Positions 46,922 through 56,800 of a DNA stretch of 64,000 nt are shown here, one piece after another. Under the pieces are notes generated by a model. It saw nothing but the letters and a program-made list of their open reading frames with translations. It made no database searches and had not been told where the DNA came from. The stretch covers positions 1 through 64,000 of the forward strand of contig CANQMT010000005.1 in NCBI GenBank assembly GCA_947625055.1, given 5' to 3'. The DNA is from an uncultured Monoglobus sp. (GTDB taxonomy: Bacteria > Bacillota > Clostridia > Monoglobales > Monoglobaceae). Numbering within the stretch: position 1 is the stretch's first letter; the number at the start of each line of letters is the position of its first letter. The position numbers and the translations under genes were made by a program.

Positions 46922-47770
46922 ATGGAACTATGGTATTCCGAGGATCATAGCAGCGATGTGAAGTTTTCTGTCAGAGTCGATAAGCAGCTTTACAGCGCCG
47001 AGACCGAGTTTCAGCGGATAGATGTGATGACGTCCGAGGAGTTCGGGACCTTTCTGACTCTTGACGGCTTGATGATGGTGGCCGAGAAGGACGAGTTTAT
47101 ATATCACGAGATGATAGTGCATGTGCCGATGGCTGTTAATCCGGAGATAAAAAAGGTGCTGGTGATAGGCGGCGGAGACGGCGGGACCGTCAATCAGTTG
47201 GTAAGATATAAGACTGTTGAGAGCATAGACCTTGTGGAGATAGACAGCGAGGTCACTCGCGTGTGCCGCAAGTTTTTCCCAAAGCTCACCGCGGGGTTTG
47301 ATGATCGGAGGGTCAATATCCGTTATGAGGACGGCCTTAAATTTATCCGCTCAAAGCGCGGCGAGTATGATTTGATAATCGTTGATTCGACCGATCCGTT
47401 CGGCCCGGGCGAGGGTTTGTTCACCCGTGAATTTTACGGCAACTGCCTGAGGGCGCTGAACTCGGACGGAATTTTGGTAAATCAGCACGAAAGCCCTTAT
47501 TACGACGAATATTCAAGATCCCTTGTGCGTACACACAAGCGGATCAAGGGCGTGTTCAGGATCCATAGACTGTATCAGGCGCACATTCCCACATATCCGT
47601 CGGGGCACTGGCTGTTCGGTTTCGCGTCAAACAAATTTGACCCGGTCGCGGATCTTGACGCGGACAAATGGAACGCTCTCGGTCTTGAGACAAAATACTA
47701 CAACACAGAGCTGCACAAGGGCTGTTTTGCCCTTCCGAATTATGTAAAGGAGCTGTTAAACAATGCTTGA
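46922..47770 (+). CDS. speE: Spermidine synthase family aminopropyltransferase
   Basis: The 282-residue enzyme transfers an aminopropyl group from decarboxylated S-adenosylmethionine to a polyamine acceptor. It has VLVIGGGDGGTVNQ (nucleotide pocket), VDLVEIDSEV-type sequence and VDSTDPFGPGEGLF with the catalytic Asp. The ATG at 46922 follows AAAGGA; the in-frame start at 46904 lies before that site. It overlaps speB by eight bases. No S-adenosylmethionine decarboxylase is in the window. Confidence 0.95.
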   Translation: MELWYSEDHSSDVKFSVRVDKQLYSAETEFQRIDVMTSEEFGTFLTLDGLMMVAEKDEFIYHEMIVHVPMAVNPEIKKVLVIGGGDGGTVNQLVRYKTVESIDLVEIDSEVTRVCRKFFPKLTAGFDDRRVNIRYEDGLKFIRSKRGEYDLIIVDSTDPFGPGEGLFTREFYGNCLRALNSDGILVNQHESPYYDEYSRSLVRTHKRIKGVFRIHRLYQAHIPTYPSGHWLFGFASNKFDPVADLDADKWNALGLETKYYNTELHKGCFALPNYVKELLNNA

Positions 47771-48638
47771 AGCATCGGAAGAATATACGATCGAGCAGAA
47801 TACGATGAAATTTATCGGCTGCGAAAAACCGCTTGAGGAAGCGAATATCTGTCTTTTCGGCGCGCCGTTTGACTCGACCGCCTCGTTCCGCCCGGGCTCG
47901 AGGTTCGCGCCTCAGGCCATGAGGCAGGATTCATGGGCGCTTGAGACCTACAGCCCTTATCAGGACGATGATCTTGAAAACAAAAAGGTTTGCGACTGCG
48001 GAGATCTGGAGCTTCCGCTCGGCGATACCGAGGCGGCGCTCGCGAAGATAAAAGAGCAGGCCGCCGCCGTGTGCGGGGCGGGAAAGATCCCCTTTATGAT
48101 CGGCGGCGAGCATCTGGTGACATACGGCGCACTGGAGGCGTGTTACGAGAAATTCGGCGTGAACCTGAGGCTGATACATATCGACGCGCACACGGATCTG
48201 AGAGACGAGCTTTTCGGCGTGAAGCTCAGCCACGCCACTGTGATAAGACGGTGCGCCGAGATGCTCGGCGACAAGAAGGTCTGCCAGTTCGGAATACGAA
48301 GCGGCGAAAAACAGGAGTTTGAGTGGGCCGAGGAGCACACGACCCTACATAAATTTGATCTTGAGGGGCTTGAAAAGACCGTAGAGCGGATGCGTGGGTA
48401 TCCCGTGTATTTCACGTTGGATCTTGATGTGCTTGATCCGTCGGTGTTCCCGGGTACCGGAACGCCGGAACCGGGAGGCATAAGCTATGCGGAGCTTCAA
48501 AAGGCGGTTATAAAAATATGTTCCGAGCTTAATATAGTGGGCTGCGATATTGTGGAGCTCGCTCCGGGACTTGATCATAGCGGGGCAAGCACCGCCGCGG
48601 CATGCAAAATATTAAGAGAAATGCTGATAGCGCTGTGA
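47763..48638 (+). CDS. speB: Agmatinase family ureohydrolase
   Basis: The 291-residue manganese enzyme would hydrolyse agmatine to putrescine and urea. All three metal-binding motifs are present: GGEHLVTYG, DAHTDLRDE and LDLDVLDPSVFPGTGTPEPGG. The overlap with speE indicates coupled expression in one polyamine pathway, with agmatine made elsewhere. Assignment as agmatinase rather than another ureohydrolase rests on the family signature and the neighbours. Confidence 0.93.
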   Translation: MLEASEEYTIEQNTMKFIGCEKPLEEANICLFGAPFDSTASFRPGSRFAPQAMRQDSWALETYSPYQDDDLENKKVCDCGDLELPLGDTEAALAKIKEQAAAVCGAGKIPFMIGGEHLVTYGALEACYEKFGVNLRLIHIDAHTDLRDELFGVKLSHATVIRRCAEMLGDKKVCQFGIRSGEKQEFEWAEEHTTLHKFDLEGLEKTVERMRGYPVYFTLDLDVLDPSVFPGTGTPEPGGISYAELQKAVIKICSELNIVGCDIVELAPGLDHSGASTAAACKILREMLIAL

Positions 48639-48639
48639 C

Positions 48640-48799
48640 GGGCGGATAATATCCGCCCCTACGGGACGCCGAGAGCGCCGTCCCGGCTCCACTTGGGAGA
48701 TGTCTGCAGTCGTCCCGGTTCCCCTTGGGGGGAGCTGTCAGCGAAGCTGACTGAGAGGGGAACTATTCGCTAATAACTAATCACTACGTTAGGAGGAAA
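48640..48799. repeat. Dispersed palindromic repeats (copy B)
   Basis: The speB to dehydrogenase gap holds a perfect palindrome GGGCGGATAATATCCGCCC (48640-48658) and an intact repeat core of about 43 bp (48719-48761) beginning CCCCTTGGGGGGAGCTGTC and ending ACTGAGAGGGG. It closes with TTCGCTAATAACTAATCACTACGTTAGGAGG. The final AGGAGG is the ribosome site of the next gene. Confidence 0.85.
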
Positions 48800-48803
48800 T
48801 CAA

Positions 48804-50021
48804 ATGAGCAGAGCTTTAATTATCGGCGCCGGAGGAGTCGCCGGGGTGGCGGCGCATAAGTGCTGTCAAAATCATGAGGTGTTCACGGACATTATGATCG
48901 CGTCGCGCACCAAGTCAAAGTGTGACAAACTCAGGTTGAGCTGCGAGGAATACAAAAAGAAGGTCGGCAGCAAAACCAATATCGAGACCGCGCGGGTCGA
49001 TGCAGACAACGTTGATGAGCTGTCAAAACTTATCGGCATGTACCGCCCCGAGATCGTCATAAATCTTGCGCTGCCGTATCAGGATCTGTCGATCATGGAC
49101 GCGTGTCTCAAAACCGGCGTCCACTATCTTGACACCGCCAACTACGAGCCGCCCGACACTGCGAAGTTTGAGTATAAGTGGCAGTGGGCGTACCGTGAAA
49201 GGTTCGAGAAGGCGGGACTGACCGCGATCTTGGGAAGCGGATTTGACCCGGGCGTGACCGGGGTATTCTCTGCCTACGCCATGAAGCACGAGTTTGACGA
49301 GATAAATTATATAGATATACTTGACTGCAACGGAGGCGACCACGGCTATCCGTTCGCCACAAATTTCAATCCCGAGATAAACATCCGCGAAGTCTCGGCA
49401 AACGGCAGCTATTGGGAAAACGGAAAGTGGATAGAGACCAAGCCTATGGAGATCAAGCGTGAATATGACTTTGAGGGCGTGGGCAAAAAGGATATGTATC
49501 TGCTTCACCATGAGGAGCTTGAGTCGCTCGGCCTTAACATAAAAGGCATAAAGCGAATACGTTTCTTCATGACATTCGGCCAAAGCTATCTGACGCACCT
49601 TAAATGTCTTGAAAACGTGGGCATGACATCGATCGAGCCGATCATGTACGAGGGTAAGGAGATAGTTCCGCTGCAGTTTTTGAAGGCTGTTCTGCCCGAC
49701 CCCGCGTCGCTTGGCCCGAGGACCGTGGGCAAGACTAACATCGGCTGCATCTTCCGCGGCAAAAAGGACGGCAAGGATAAAAATTATTATTTATATAATA
49801 TCTGCGATCATCAGGAATGCTACAGGGAAGTCGGCTCTCAGGCGGTTTCGTACACAACCGGAGTACCCGCGATGATAGGCGCGGCGATGGTTCTGACCGG
49901 AAAATGGAAGAAGCCGGGCGTTTACAACGTTGAGGAAATGGACCCCGACCCGTTCATGGACGGCCTCAATAAATTCGGCCTCCTGTGGAAGGAAGACCAT
50001 GATCCTACTTTGGTAGAATAA
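48804..50021 (+). CDS. Saccharopine dehydrogenase-like protein, probable carboxynorspermidine dehydrogenase
   Basis: The 405-residue protein has an N-terminal Rossmann motif (ALIIGAGGVAGVAAHKC) and segments LDTANYEPPD, GSGFDPGVTGVFSAYA and GQSYLTHLKCLENVGMTS of the carboxy(nor)spermidine dehydrogenase branch. These enzymes join aspartate semialdehyde with a diamine, an alternative spermidine route. Position after speB supports this. The matching carboxynorspermidine decarboxylase is not in the window. An AGGAGG supplied by the end of repeat copy B lies before the ATG. Confidence 0.88.
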   Translation: MSRALIIGAGGVAGVAAHKCCQNHEVFTDIMIASRTKSKCDKLRLSCEEYKKKVGSKTNIETARVDADNVDELSKLIGMYRPEIVINLALPYQDLSIMDACLKTGVHYLDTANYEPPDTAKFEYKWQWAYRERFEKAGLTAILGSGFDPGVTGVFSAYAMKHEFDEINYIDILDCNGGDHGYPFATNFNPEINIREVSANGSYWENGKWIETKPMEIKREYDFEGVGKKDMYLLHHEELESLGLNIKGIKRIRFFMTFGQSYLTHLKCLENVGMTSIEPIMYEGKEIVPLQFLKAVLPDPASLGPRTVGKTNIGCIFRGKKDGKDKNYYLYNICDHQECYREVGSQAVSYTTGVPAMIGAAMVLTGKWKKPGVYNVEEMDPDPFMDGLNKFGLLWKEDHDPTLVE

Positions 50022-50066
50022 ATTTCAATATTATATATTGAAATTTTCGTGCAAACAGGGTATAAT
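50021..50066 (+). promoter_or_regulatory. Operator and promoter of the first antitoxin gene
   Basis: A perfect inverted repeat, AATTTCAATAT/ATATTGAAATT with a 3-bp centre, spans 50021-50045. It overlaps TTGAAA (50038-50043), which is 17 bp from TATAAT (50061-50066). An operator over the -35 box suits autorepression by the RelB-like antitoxin. Confidence 0.75.
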
Positions 50067-50102
50067 ATATTTAAAATGTAAAACAGAAAGGAGCTGCTTC
50101 TT

Positions 50103-50381
50103 ATGCCGGGAGCGACAACAAATATAAGTATTCGCATGGATGCCGGTCTCAAGGCTCAGGCCGACGAATTGTTCAGTGAGCTTGGAATGAATATTTCAAC
50201 AGCGTTTAACATTTTTGTCAGACAAGCAATTCGAGAGGGAAGAATTCCTTTTGAAATAACTCTCGGAAACCCCAATCGCGAAACCGTTGAAGCCATGCTT
50301 GAAGCCGAGAGGATAGCAAATGACCCGTCAGTAAAAGGATATACCGATTTGGACAAAATGTTTGAGGAATTGAAGAGATGA
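50103..50381 (+). CDS. RelB/DinJ-family antitoxin
   Basis: The 92-residue protein has a ribbon-helix-helix N-terminus (TNISIRMDAGLKAQADELFSEL) and a conserved FNIFVRQAIREGRIPFEI segment, as in RelB/DinJ antitoxins. It would bind DNA and neutralise a YafQ/RelE toxin. The adjacent toxin gene has lost its middle, so it may be an orphan or may cross-react with the second system at 62.3 kb. An AAAGGAG site precedes the ATG. Confidence 0.92.
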   Translation: MPGATTNISIRMDAGLKAQADELFSELGMNISTAFNIFVRQAIREGRIPFEITLGNPNRETVEAMLEAERIANDPSVKGYTDLDKMFEELKR

Positions 50382-50537
50382 GCAACAATCCGAAATACAA
50401 AGTAAAACTGACTTCACAGTTTAAAAAGGATTATAAACGCGCGATCAAACGCGGTTTTGATATAGAGTTATATGATTGAAAATAATGTTCTGGTGTTGAC
50501 CTTGTCGCGTACGGGCAGCCACAGTGATTTGTTTTAA
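50378..50537 (+). pseudogene. YafQ-type toxin gene with an internal deletion
   Basis: The ATG overlaps the antitoxin stop (ATGA). The first part encodes a toxin N-terminus (YKVKLTSQFKKDYKRAIKRG) and stops at 50477. In another frame from about 50472 comes IENNVLVLTLSRTGSHSDLF, the family C-terminus, ending at 50537. Compared with the intact paralogue at 62604-62876, about 50 residues around the catalytic core are missing and the frame is shifted. The product cannot be an active toxin. Confidence 0.85.
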
Positions 50538-50551
50538 AAGGGAGGCTTTTT

Positions 50552-53500
50552 ATGAAAAAAAGATTGTGTGGAATCGCTCTTGCTCTGTTTGTGATTTTTT
50601 CGGCGGCGCCTTCGGTTATGGCCGCCGGTGAAACAGCGGCGGAGCCGCAGGCGGAGATTATCGGCCGCGGCGCGATAGGCGCGGTGAACCCGGGCGGCGG
50701 CGTGTATCTTTCGTGGCGCCTGCTTGAAAACGAGCCCAAAGACAGCGTGAGCTTTAACGTTTACAAAAACGGAGCGCTCCTCACGAATGTGAAGAACACC
50801 AATTATACAGACAATGGCGGCGCAAAAACCGATGTATATAATGTTTCGGCTGTGGTCGGCGGAGCGGAAGGCGATAAGTCGCCCGACATCGCGATCCTTG
50901 ACGGATACGCGAATCCGGGACAGGAAAACGCGCCATACGCCTATTTTGATATTCCCGTAAACATTCCGCCCGACGGAAACGGCGCGACCTACAACGCACC
51001 CGACACAAGCGAAGGTCAGAGCGGAGGGCCGAATGACGTTTCGGTCGGTGATGTGGACGGAGACGGAATTTATGAGATAATCCTCAAGTGGGACCCGTCA
51101 AACTCGAGGGATAATTCCCAAAGCGGAGTGACCGGAAACGTGTATATCGACTGCTATGAATACGACGGAACACAGCTCTGGCGCATTGATCTGGGCAGAA
51201 ATATACGCGCCGGCGCGCACTATACCCAGTTTCAGGTATACGATTACGACGGAGACGGCAAGGCCGAGGTCGCGATGCGAACCGCGCCAGGCTCGAAGGA
51301 CGGCAGCGGAGCGTATGTCACCGAGGCCGGCGTGAATGACACGATAAAGAAAGCCGATAATACAATGCTTTACGCAAATTCGGACGGACAGATCATAACT
51401 AATCCCGAGTATCTGACGATATTCAACGGCGAGACCGGAAAGGCCATGCAGACGATAGAGTATGAGCCCGCCCGCGGCTCGGCGAGCGCGTGGGGAAAGG
51501 ACAGCTACGGCGGCCGTTCGGAGCGTTTCCTGGCGGGAACCGCCTATCTTGACGGCGTTCATCCGAGCATGATCTTCGCCAGAGGCTACTATCAGCGCTC
51601 GTCAATGGTCGCATACGACTGGGACGGCAAAAATCTCACAAGACGCTGGCTGCTCGACAGCGGAATGAATTCAAAAGATCCGTTCTACGGTCAGGGAAAC
51701 CACAACCTTTCGGTGGCCGATATAGACAACGACGGCAAGGACGAGATCGTTTACGGCTCGTGCGCGGTGGATGACGACGGCACTGTGGCGCACTCAATGG
51801 GCTGGGGCCACGGCGACGCGCTGCATGTCTCGGACTTTGACAACGACGGAGAGCAGGAGATCTTCGCGCCTCTTGAGGAAAAACCCAATTGTGGAATAGG
51901 CTTCCGCGAGGGCAGCGGCGCCGAGATCTGGCACTATACCTCAAGCAAGGACGACGGACGCGGAGTTATGGCTTATTTCAGCAAAAAGTACGGAGTGCTC
52001 GCGTGGGACGGTCTTATGGGCATCCGCACGATAGACGGAACTTTGATCTCAAACGTTCCCAAGCAGGACGATCCCGACAGTCTGACCTCCGCCAATTTCA
52101 ATATTTATTGGGACGGCGACCTGTGCGCCGAGCATTTTGACGGCGATCGGATCCAGAAATTCAACGATGACAAGATCGCGTTTGAGAGGCTGCTCACGTT
52201 TAATGACGTCGCGTTTAACAACACGACCAAAAGGAATCCCTGTCTGCAGGCTGATCTGTTCGGCGACTGGCGCGAGGAGCTGATCCTGCGGCGCGCGGAC
52301 AACGCGGCGCTCAGAGTGTTTATATCGCTTGCTCCCTCCGACTATATGTTCACAACCTTCCTTCAGGATCATCAGTACCGCATGGCGGTCGCGTGGCAGA
52401 ACACGGGCTACAATCAGCCGCCTCACCAGAGCTATTACATAGGCTATGATATGAATTTGGCGTATTCCACTGTCACGGTAAGGACGGCGGACGGCAGTCC
52501 CGTCAATGGCGCGGAGGTGACAGCCGGAAACAAATCCGCGGTCACGGATCAAAACGGCGAGGCTAAATTCAAGCTTGCCGCCGGGGAATACGAGGTGACA
52601 GCCGAAAAGAACGGTTATTTCACAGGTCACGGCAAAATAACTGTTACCGACGAGACCGTAGGAACGGCGGAGATCGTTTTAGTTCCCGAGCATGAGATCG
52701 GCGAGAGCTGGGATTTTAATGACTTAAACGACGGAAAGACATTTGCCGACGGTGACGGCGTTAAAAACGAGAACGGTGCCGAGATCAATGTGAGGTACGG
52801 AACTGCGGCGCTTTCGGGCGCGTCTGCGCCGTCAATATCAAGCCGCGGCAGCGGTGATAATTATCTGAAGCTGACCGACGTCGGAAACGGACAGGACGGC
52901 TGGTTCTACTCTCCCGAAGCTCCGATAGACTGCGACAAACAGATTTTCGAGTTTGACTTTATGCTCGGTGAGACGACAAAGGGCGCGCAGCTTCTGAGAG
53001 TGCTTGACGCGAACAATGTTCCCGAAACTTTGGCTTACAGCGGAACCGACGGCAGAGCCTTTGACATTATGACCGGCGACAACGGCTCGCTCAAGTTCAC
53101 CGACTACCTTTCAAAAGGTTCAAGTGACACAGCCGCCAAGGAAAGCGGCATATCGGGCATTACAATTTCGCCGAACAAGTGGTACAGTTTGAGAGCCGTA
53201 TACACGAGGGCGGATGATAAGGTCAAGGTATACGCCAAGGACGCGGCGGCTGATGAATATAATCTGTGCTGCGCCTTCACGCTTGGCTCGACTTCGCCCA
53301 AAGGCGCGGTTCCAAAGCTTTCGCCCACAAAAGTTTTGACCAACACCAGAGGCAGCGACAAGACAAATTTAAGCATTGACAATATATTTATAGGGACCGT
53401 GACGGAAATTCCGTCCAAGACTGATTATCCTTACACCGTTAACGATGTTTCGGTATCCGGCGGCGTGACGGTCAATGTCACGAAGAATTATTCCTCGGGG

Positions 53501-53710
53501 AACGAGAAAGATGTGCTTATAGCCGCGGCTTATGACAAGGAGAGCGGAGCGCTCACAAGCTGGAATTCGGCCGAACTTGTTATGAATGACGGCGAGACAA
53601 AGGATATCGCAGTTGACATCAGTTCCGCGGAAACCGACGAGGTCTCGGTGTACATATGGAACGGCTTTGATGAAATAAAGCCGCTCGCAAATAAAAATAG
53701 CGCAAAATAA
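50552..53710 (+). CDS. Rhamnogalacturonan lyase (family PL11-like), first copy
   Basis: The 1052-residue secreted enzyme has a signal peptide (1-24) and a PL11-type beta-propeller (about 25-640). YLSWRLLENEP, the calcium-binding DVDGDGIYEIILKWDPSN, NPCLQADLFGDWREELILR and NTGYNQPPHQSYYIG are typical. A carboxypeptidase-regulatory-like domain (about 645-720) follows, then a beta-sandwich domain (about 720-950; SWDFNDLNDGKTF) and the shared C-terminal module (VYIWNGFDEIKPL). It would cleave the backbone of rhamnogalacturonan-I outside the cell. It has no promoter box I can place upstream. Confidence 0.92.
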   Translation: MKKRLCGIALALFVIFSAAPSVMAAGETAAEPQAEIIGRGAIGAVNPGGGVYLSWRLLENEPKDSVSFNVYKNGALLTNVKNTNYTDNGGAKTDVYNVSAVVGGAEGDKSPDIAILDGYANPGQENAPYAYFDIPVNIPPDGNGATYNAPDTSEGQSGGPNDVSVGDVDGDGIYEIILKWDPSNSRDNSQSGVTGNVYIDCYEYDGTQLWRIDLGRNIRAGAHYTQFQVYDYDGDGKAEVAMRTAPGSKDGSGAYVTEAGVNDTIKKADNTMLYANSDGQIITNPEYLTIFNGETGKAMQTIEYEPARGSASAWGKDSYGGRSERFLAGTAYLDGVHPSMIFARGYYQRSSMVAYDWDGKNLTRRWLLDSGMNSKDPFYGQGNHNLSVADIDNDGKDEIVYGSCAVDDDGTVAHSMGWGHGDALHVSDFDNDGEQEIFAPLEEKPNCGIGFREGSGAEIWHYTSSKDDGRGVMAYFSKKYGVLAWDGLMGIRTIDGTLISNVPKQDDPDSLTSANFNIYWDGDLCAEHFDGDRIQKFNDDKIAFERLLTFNDVAFNNTTKRNPCLQADLFGDWREELILRRADNAALRVFISLAPSDYMFTTFLQDHQYRMAVAWQNTGYNQPPHQSYYIGYDMNLAYSTVTVRTADGSPVNGAEVTAGNKSAVTDQNGEAKFKLAAGEYEVTAEKNGYFTGHGKITVTDETVGTAEIVLVPEHEIGESWDFNDLNDGKTFADGDGVKNENGAEINVRYGTAALSGASAPSISSRGSGDNYLKLTDVGNGQDGWFYSPEAPIDCDKQIFEFDFMLGETTKGAQLLRVLDANNVPETLAYSGTDGRAFDIMTGDNGSLKFTDYLSKGSSDTAAKESGISGITISPNKWYSLRAVYTRADDKVKVYAKDAAADEYNLCCAFTLGSTSPKGAVPKLSPTKVLTNTRGSDKTNLSIDNIFIGTVTEIPSKTDYPYTVNDVSVSGGVTVNVTKNYSSGNEKDVLIAAAYDKESGALTSWNSAELVMNDGETKDIAVDISSAETDEVSVYIWNGFDEIKPLANKNSAK

Positions 53711-53715
53711 CATCA

Positions 53716-53878
53716 TATATTTCTATTCGCTAAAGCGGGACGTCGAGGGGTCAAACTGCCAATCGTTGATAATCTGTGGCCTTATTTGTGTCTGCAAACG
53801 GAATATGGTGGTCAAACGAACCCGCTTCGCGGCTCCGGCCGCAGCCGTCCCCTACAAAGCACTACGTTAGGAGGTAAA
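53716..53878. repeat. Dispersed repeats (copy C)
   Basis: The gap between the two PL11 genes shares about 90 bp with copy A, including AACGAACCCGCTTCGCGGCT and CCGGCCGCAG. It ends in CACTACGTTAGGAGG, the same end as copy B; again AGGAGG is the ribosome site of the following gene. No gene is visible. Confidence 0.8.
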
Positions 53879-53881
53879 ATT

Positions 53882-56800
53882 ATGAAAAAAAGATTATGGA
53901 GTATCATGCTGGCGCTGTGTATGGTGATAACAGCGCTGCCGGTTTTTGCGGCCGGCGAGGCTGAGGAAGGTCCGGCGGAGGCCGCGGCAGACCCCGCGGC
54001 AAGGCAAATGGAGTACCTGAACCGCGGCGGATTTGCCTCGACTCATCCAAGCGGCGGCGTGTATTTAAGCTGGCGTCTTTTGGGAACCGAGCCGATGAAC
54101 ACAGCATTTAAGATATACAAAAACGGCGCGGTTTTGGTTGAGAGCTATGAGCTTACAAATTACACCGACCCGGCGGGAACGGCAGATGATAAATATGCCG
54201 TCGCGCCTGTAATAGGCGGTGTCGAGGGCACTTTGAGTGATGTGTTTCCGATGCTTGAGGGACATGTTGACGGCAGATGGACAAACTCGCCCTACGCCTA
54301 TTTTGACATTCCGCTCCAAATACCGGAGGACGGCGTTGATTACACCTACAACGAGGAAGACAGCACAGCGAAAGGAAAGTCCGGCGGCCCGAACGACGCG
54401 TCCGTCGGAGACGTGGACGGAGACGGAGAGTATGAGGTAATACTCAAATGGAACCCGAGCAACGCCAAGGACAGTGCCGGCGGCGGAGTTACCGGAAACG
54501 TGTATATCGACTGCTATGAGTACGACGGCACTTTGCTCTGGAGAATTGATCTCGGCAGAAACATCAGAGCTGGAGCACATTACACTCAGTTCCAGGTCTT
54601 TGACTACGACGGAGACGGCAAAGCCGAGATGGCTGTCAAGACCGCGCCCGGCTCGATCGACGGCAAGGGCAACTATGTGTCCGACGCGGGAAATACCGAC
54701 GAGATCAGGAACACCGATAACGAGGCAAGCTATATAGGCTCAAACGGCCACATAACGGGCGGCCCCGAGTATCTCACGATATTTAACGGCGAGAGCGGAG
54801 CGGCAATGCAGACGATAAACTATCACGCGCCGGTCGGAAACGTGCGCGATTGGGGAGACTCAAATTATAACCGTTCTGACAGATTTTTGGCGGGAACCGC
54901 GTATCTCGACGGCGTGCATCCCAGTCTGATCGAGTGCCGCGGATATTACGGAAAATCCGTTGTCGCCGCCTACACTTGGGACGGAAAAGACCTCAAGCAG
55001 AGTTGGATCATAGACAGCACAAGCAGCTCGAGCAATGATTTCTACGGTCAGGGCAACCATAACCTTTCAGTCGCCGACCTTGATAATGACGGCAAAGACG
55101 AGATAATTTACGGCTCCGCAGCGCTTGACGACAACGGCAAAGTCTTGTGGTCGGCAAAGAACTCAAGCGGCAGAAAGCTGGGTCACGGCGACGCGCTGCA
55201 TGTCTCGGATTTCGACAACGACGGCGAGCAGGAAGTTTTCAAAGTTCTGGAGGACGAACCAACTTGGGGACGAGTTTACATAAACGGAAAAGACGGCAAG
55301 GTTCTCTGGCACGAGACTAGCACATCCGACGACGGCAGAGGCCTCATGGCTTATATGAGCCCCAAATACGGCGTTCTCGCTTGGGATTCGGGACATAATA
55401 TCCGAACACTTGACGGAACTGTTGTAAATAATTCGGTATATCAGGACAACAAATGGTCTTTGCCCAACTCTCCAATTTATTGGGACGGTGATTTGTACAG
55501 AGAACATTTCGACGGCAAGAGGATCCAGAAGTGGAACGATTACGACGCTCCCGACGCGGACGGAAATCTGGGAAGCATCGGCAGATTGTGGGAGCTTTCG
55601 GGAATAAATTATAACAATGATTCCAAAAAGAACCCCTGTCTGCAGGCTGATCTGTTCGGCGACTGGCGCGAGGAGCTGATTCTGAGAACAGTTGACAACA
55701 CCGCGCTGAGAGTGTTCACGTCACTGACGCCCAGCGATTATAAATTCACCACGTTTATGCACGACAGCCAGTATCGCTGCGCTATAGCGTGGCAGAACAC
55801 CGGCTATAACCAGCCGCCGCACCAGAGCTATTATATAGGATATGACAAGGATGTTCCGGATTACGTTCAGCCGAATATCTATGTCAAGGATCTTGATCCC
55901 GAGGTCGTGTTCACCGTGACGGATGAGGCGGGAAATCCCGCTGCGGGCGTTAGCGTGAGCGTCGGAGGCGCGAGCAAGGTTACGGACAAAGACGGCGTTG
56001 TCTCGCTCAGAATTCCCGCGGGAACATATATCTACACCGCCGAGTCAGAAAATTATAACGTTGCATCGGGCGAGATAACTGTCGCCGACGGACAGACCAA
56101 CAGCGTAACAGTTAAGCTTTCCGAGATACCAGACAGCGTTATCACGGTAACAAGCGGCGGCAGCCCCGTGTCGGGCGCGTCGGTGATGATAAACAAAAAG
56201 ACCGTCAAGAGCGGAGCGGACGGCAAAATAACCATAAAGCTGCGCGCGGGCGAGTATGACTACACCGCCGAGTGCCGCAAATATAACACAAAGACCGGCA
56301 AGCTGACGGTCGCCGAGAACGGCTCGCCCGATCTTTCGATCGAGTTGGAAGCCATTGACTATGTATACGACAGCGACAAGGACGCGAACGGAAGCAAATT
56401 TGTATACAGCGGCGGCGAGGGAGCTGCGCTTTCGTTCAGCGGCGGACAGTGGACCTTCGCTCAGAACAGCACTGACGGCGGCAGAAAATTCGGCGGCGAC
56501 TTTGACATGTCGGACGGCGGCAATATGACCTTTGAGATGACATACAACACAGGCGGCGTTAAAGACACGTCAGGTAATTGGAACTGGGCCGGAAGAACGT
56601 ATACCCACCACATTGAGTTCCTTGACTACTACGGAAAGGTTCTGCTGGGAATTAGCCAGGAATACAAGGAAAGCGGCGCGCAGGAGGTTCAGTATTATAC
56701 CGGAACCAAGTCAAAAACCGCCGTTAAAAGCGGAACGGTTGTCGGCGGTCCGAACATTACGGCTCGCAGCGCTTCGACATGGACGATAACGCTGAACGCC

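Noticed and set aside
53786-53881. Upstream start (53786) for the second PL11 enzyme
   Set aside because: It would add 32 residues encoded by dispersed repeat sequence before a normal signal peptide; ATG 53882 has AGGAGGT at the right distance.
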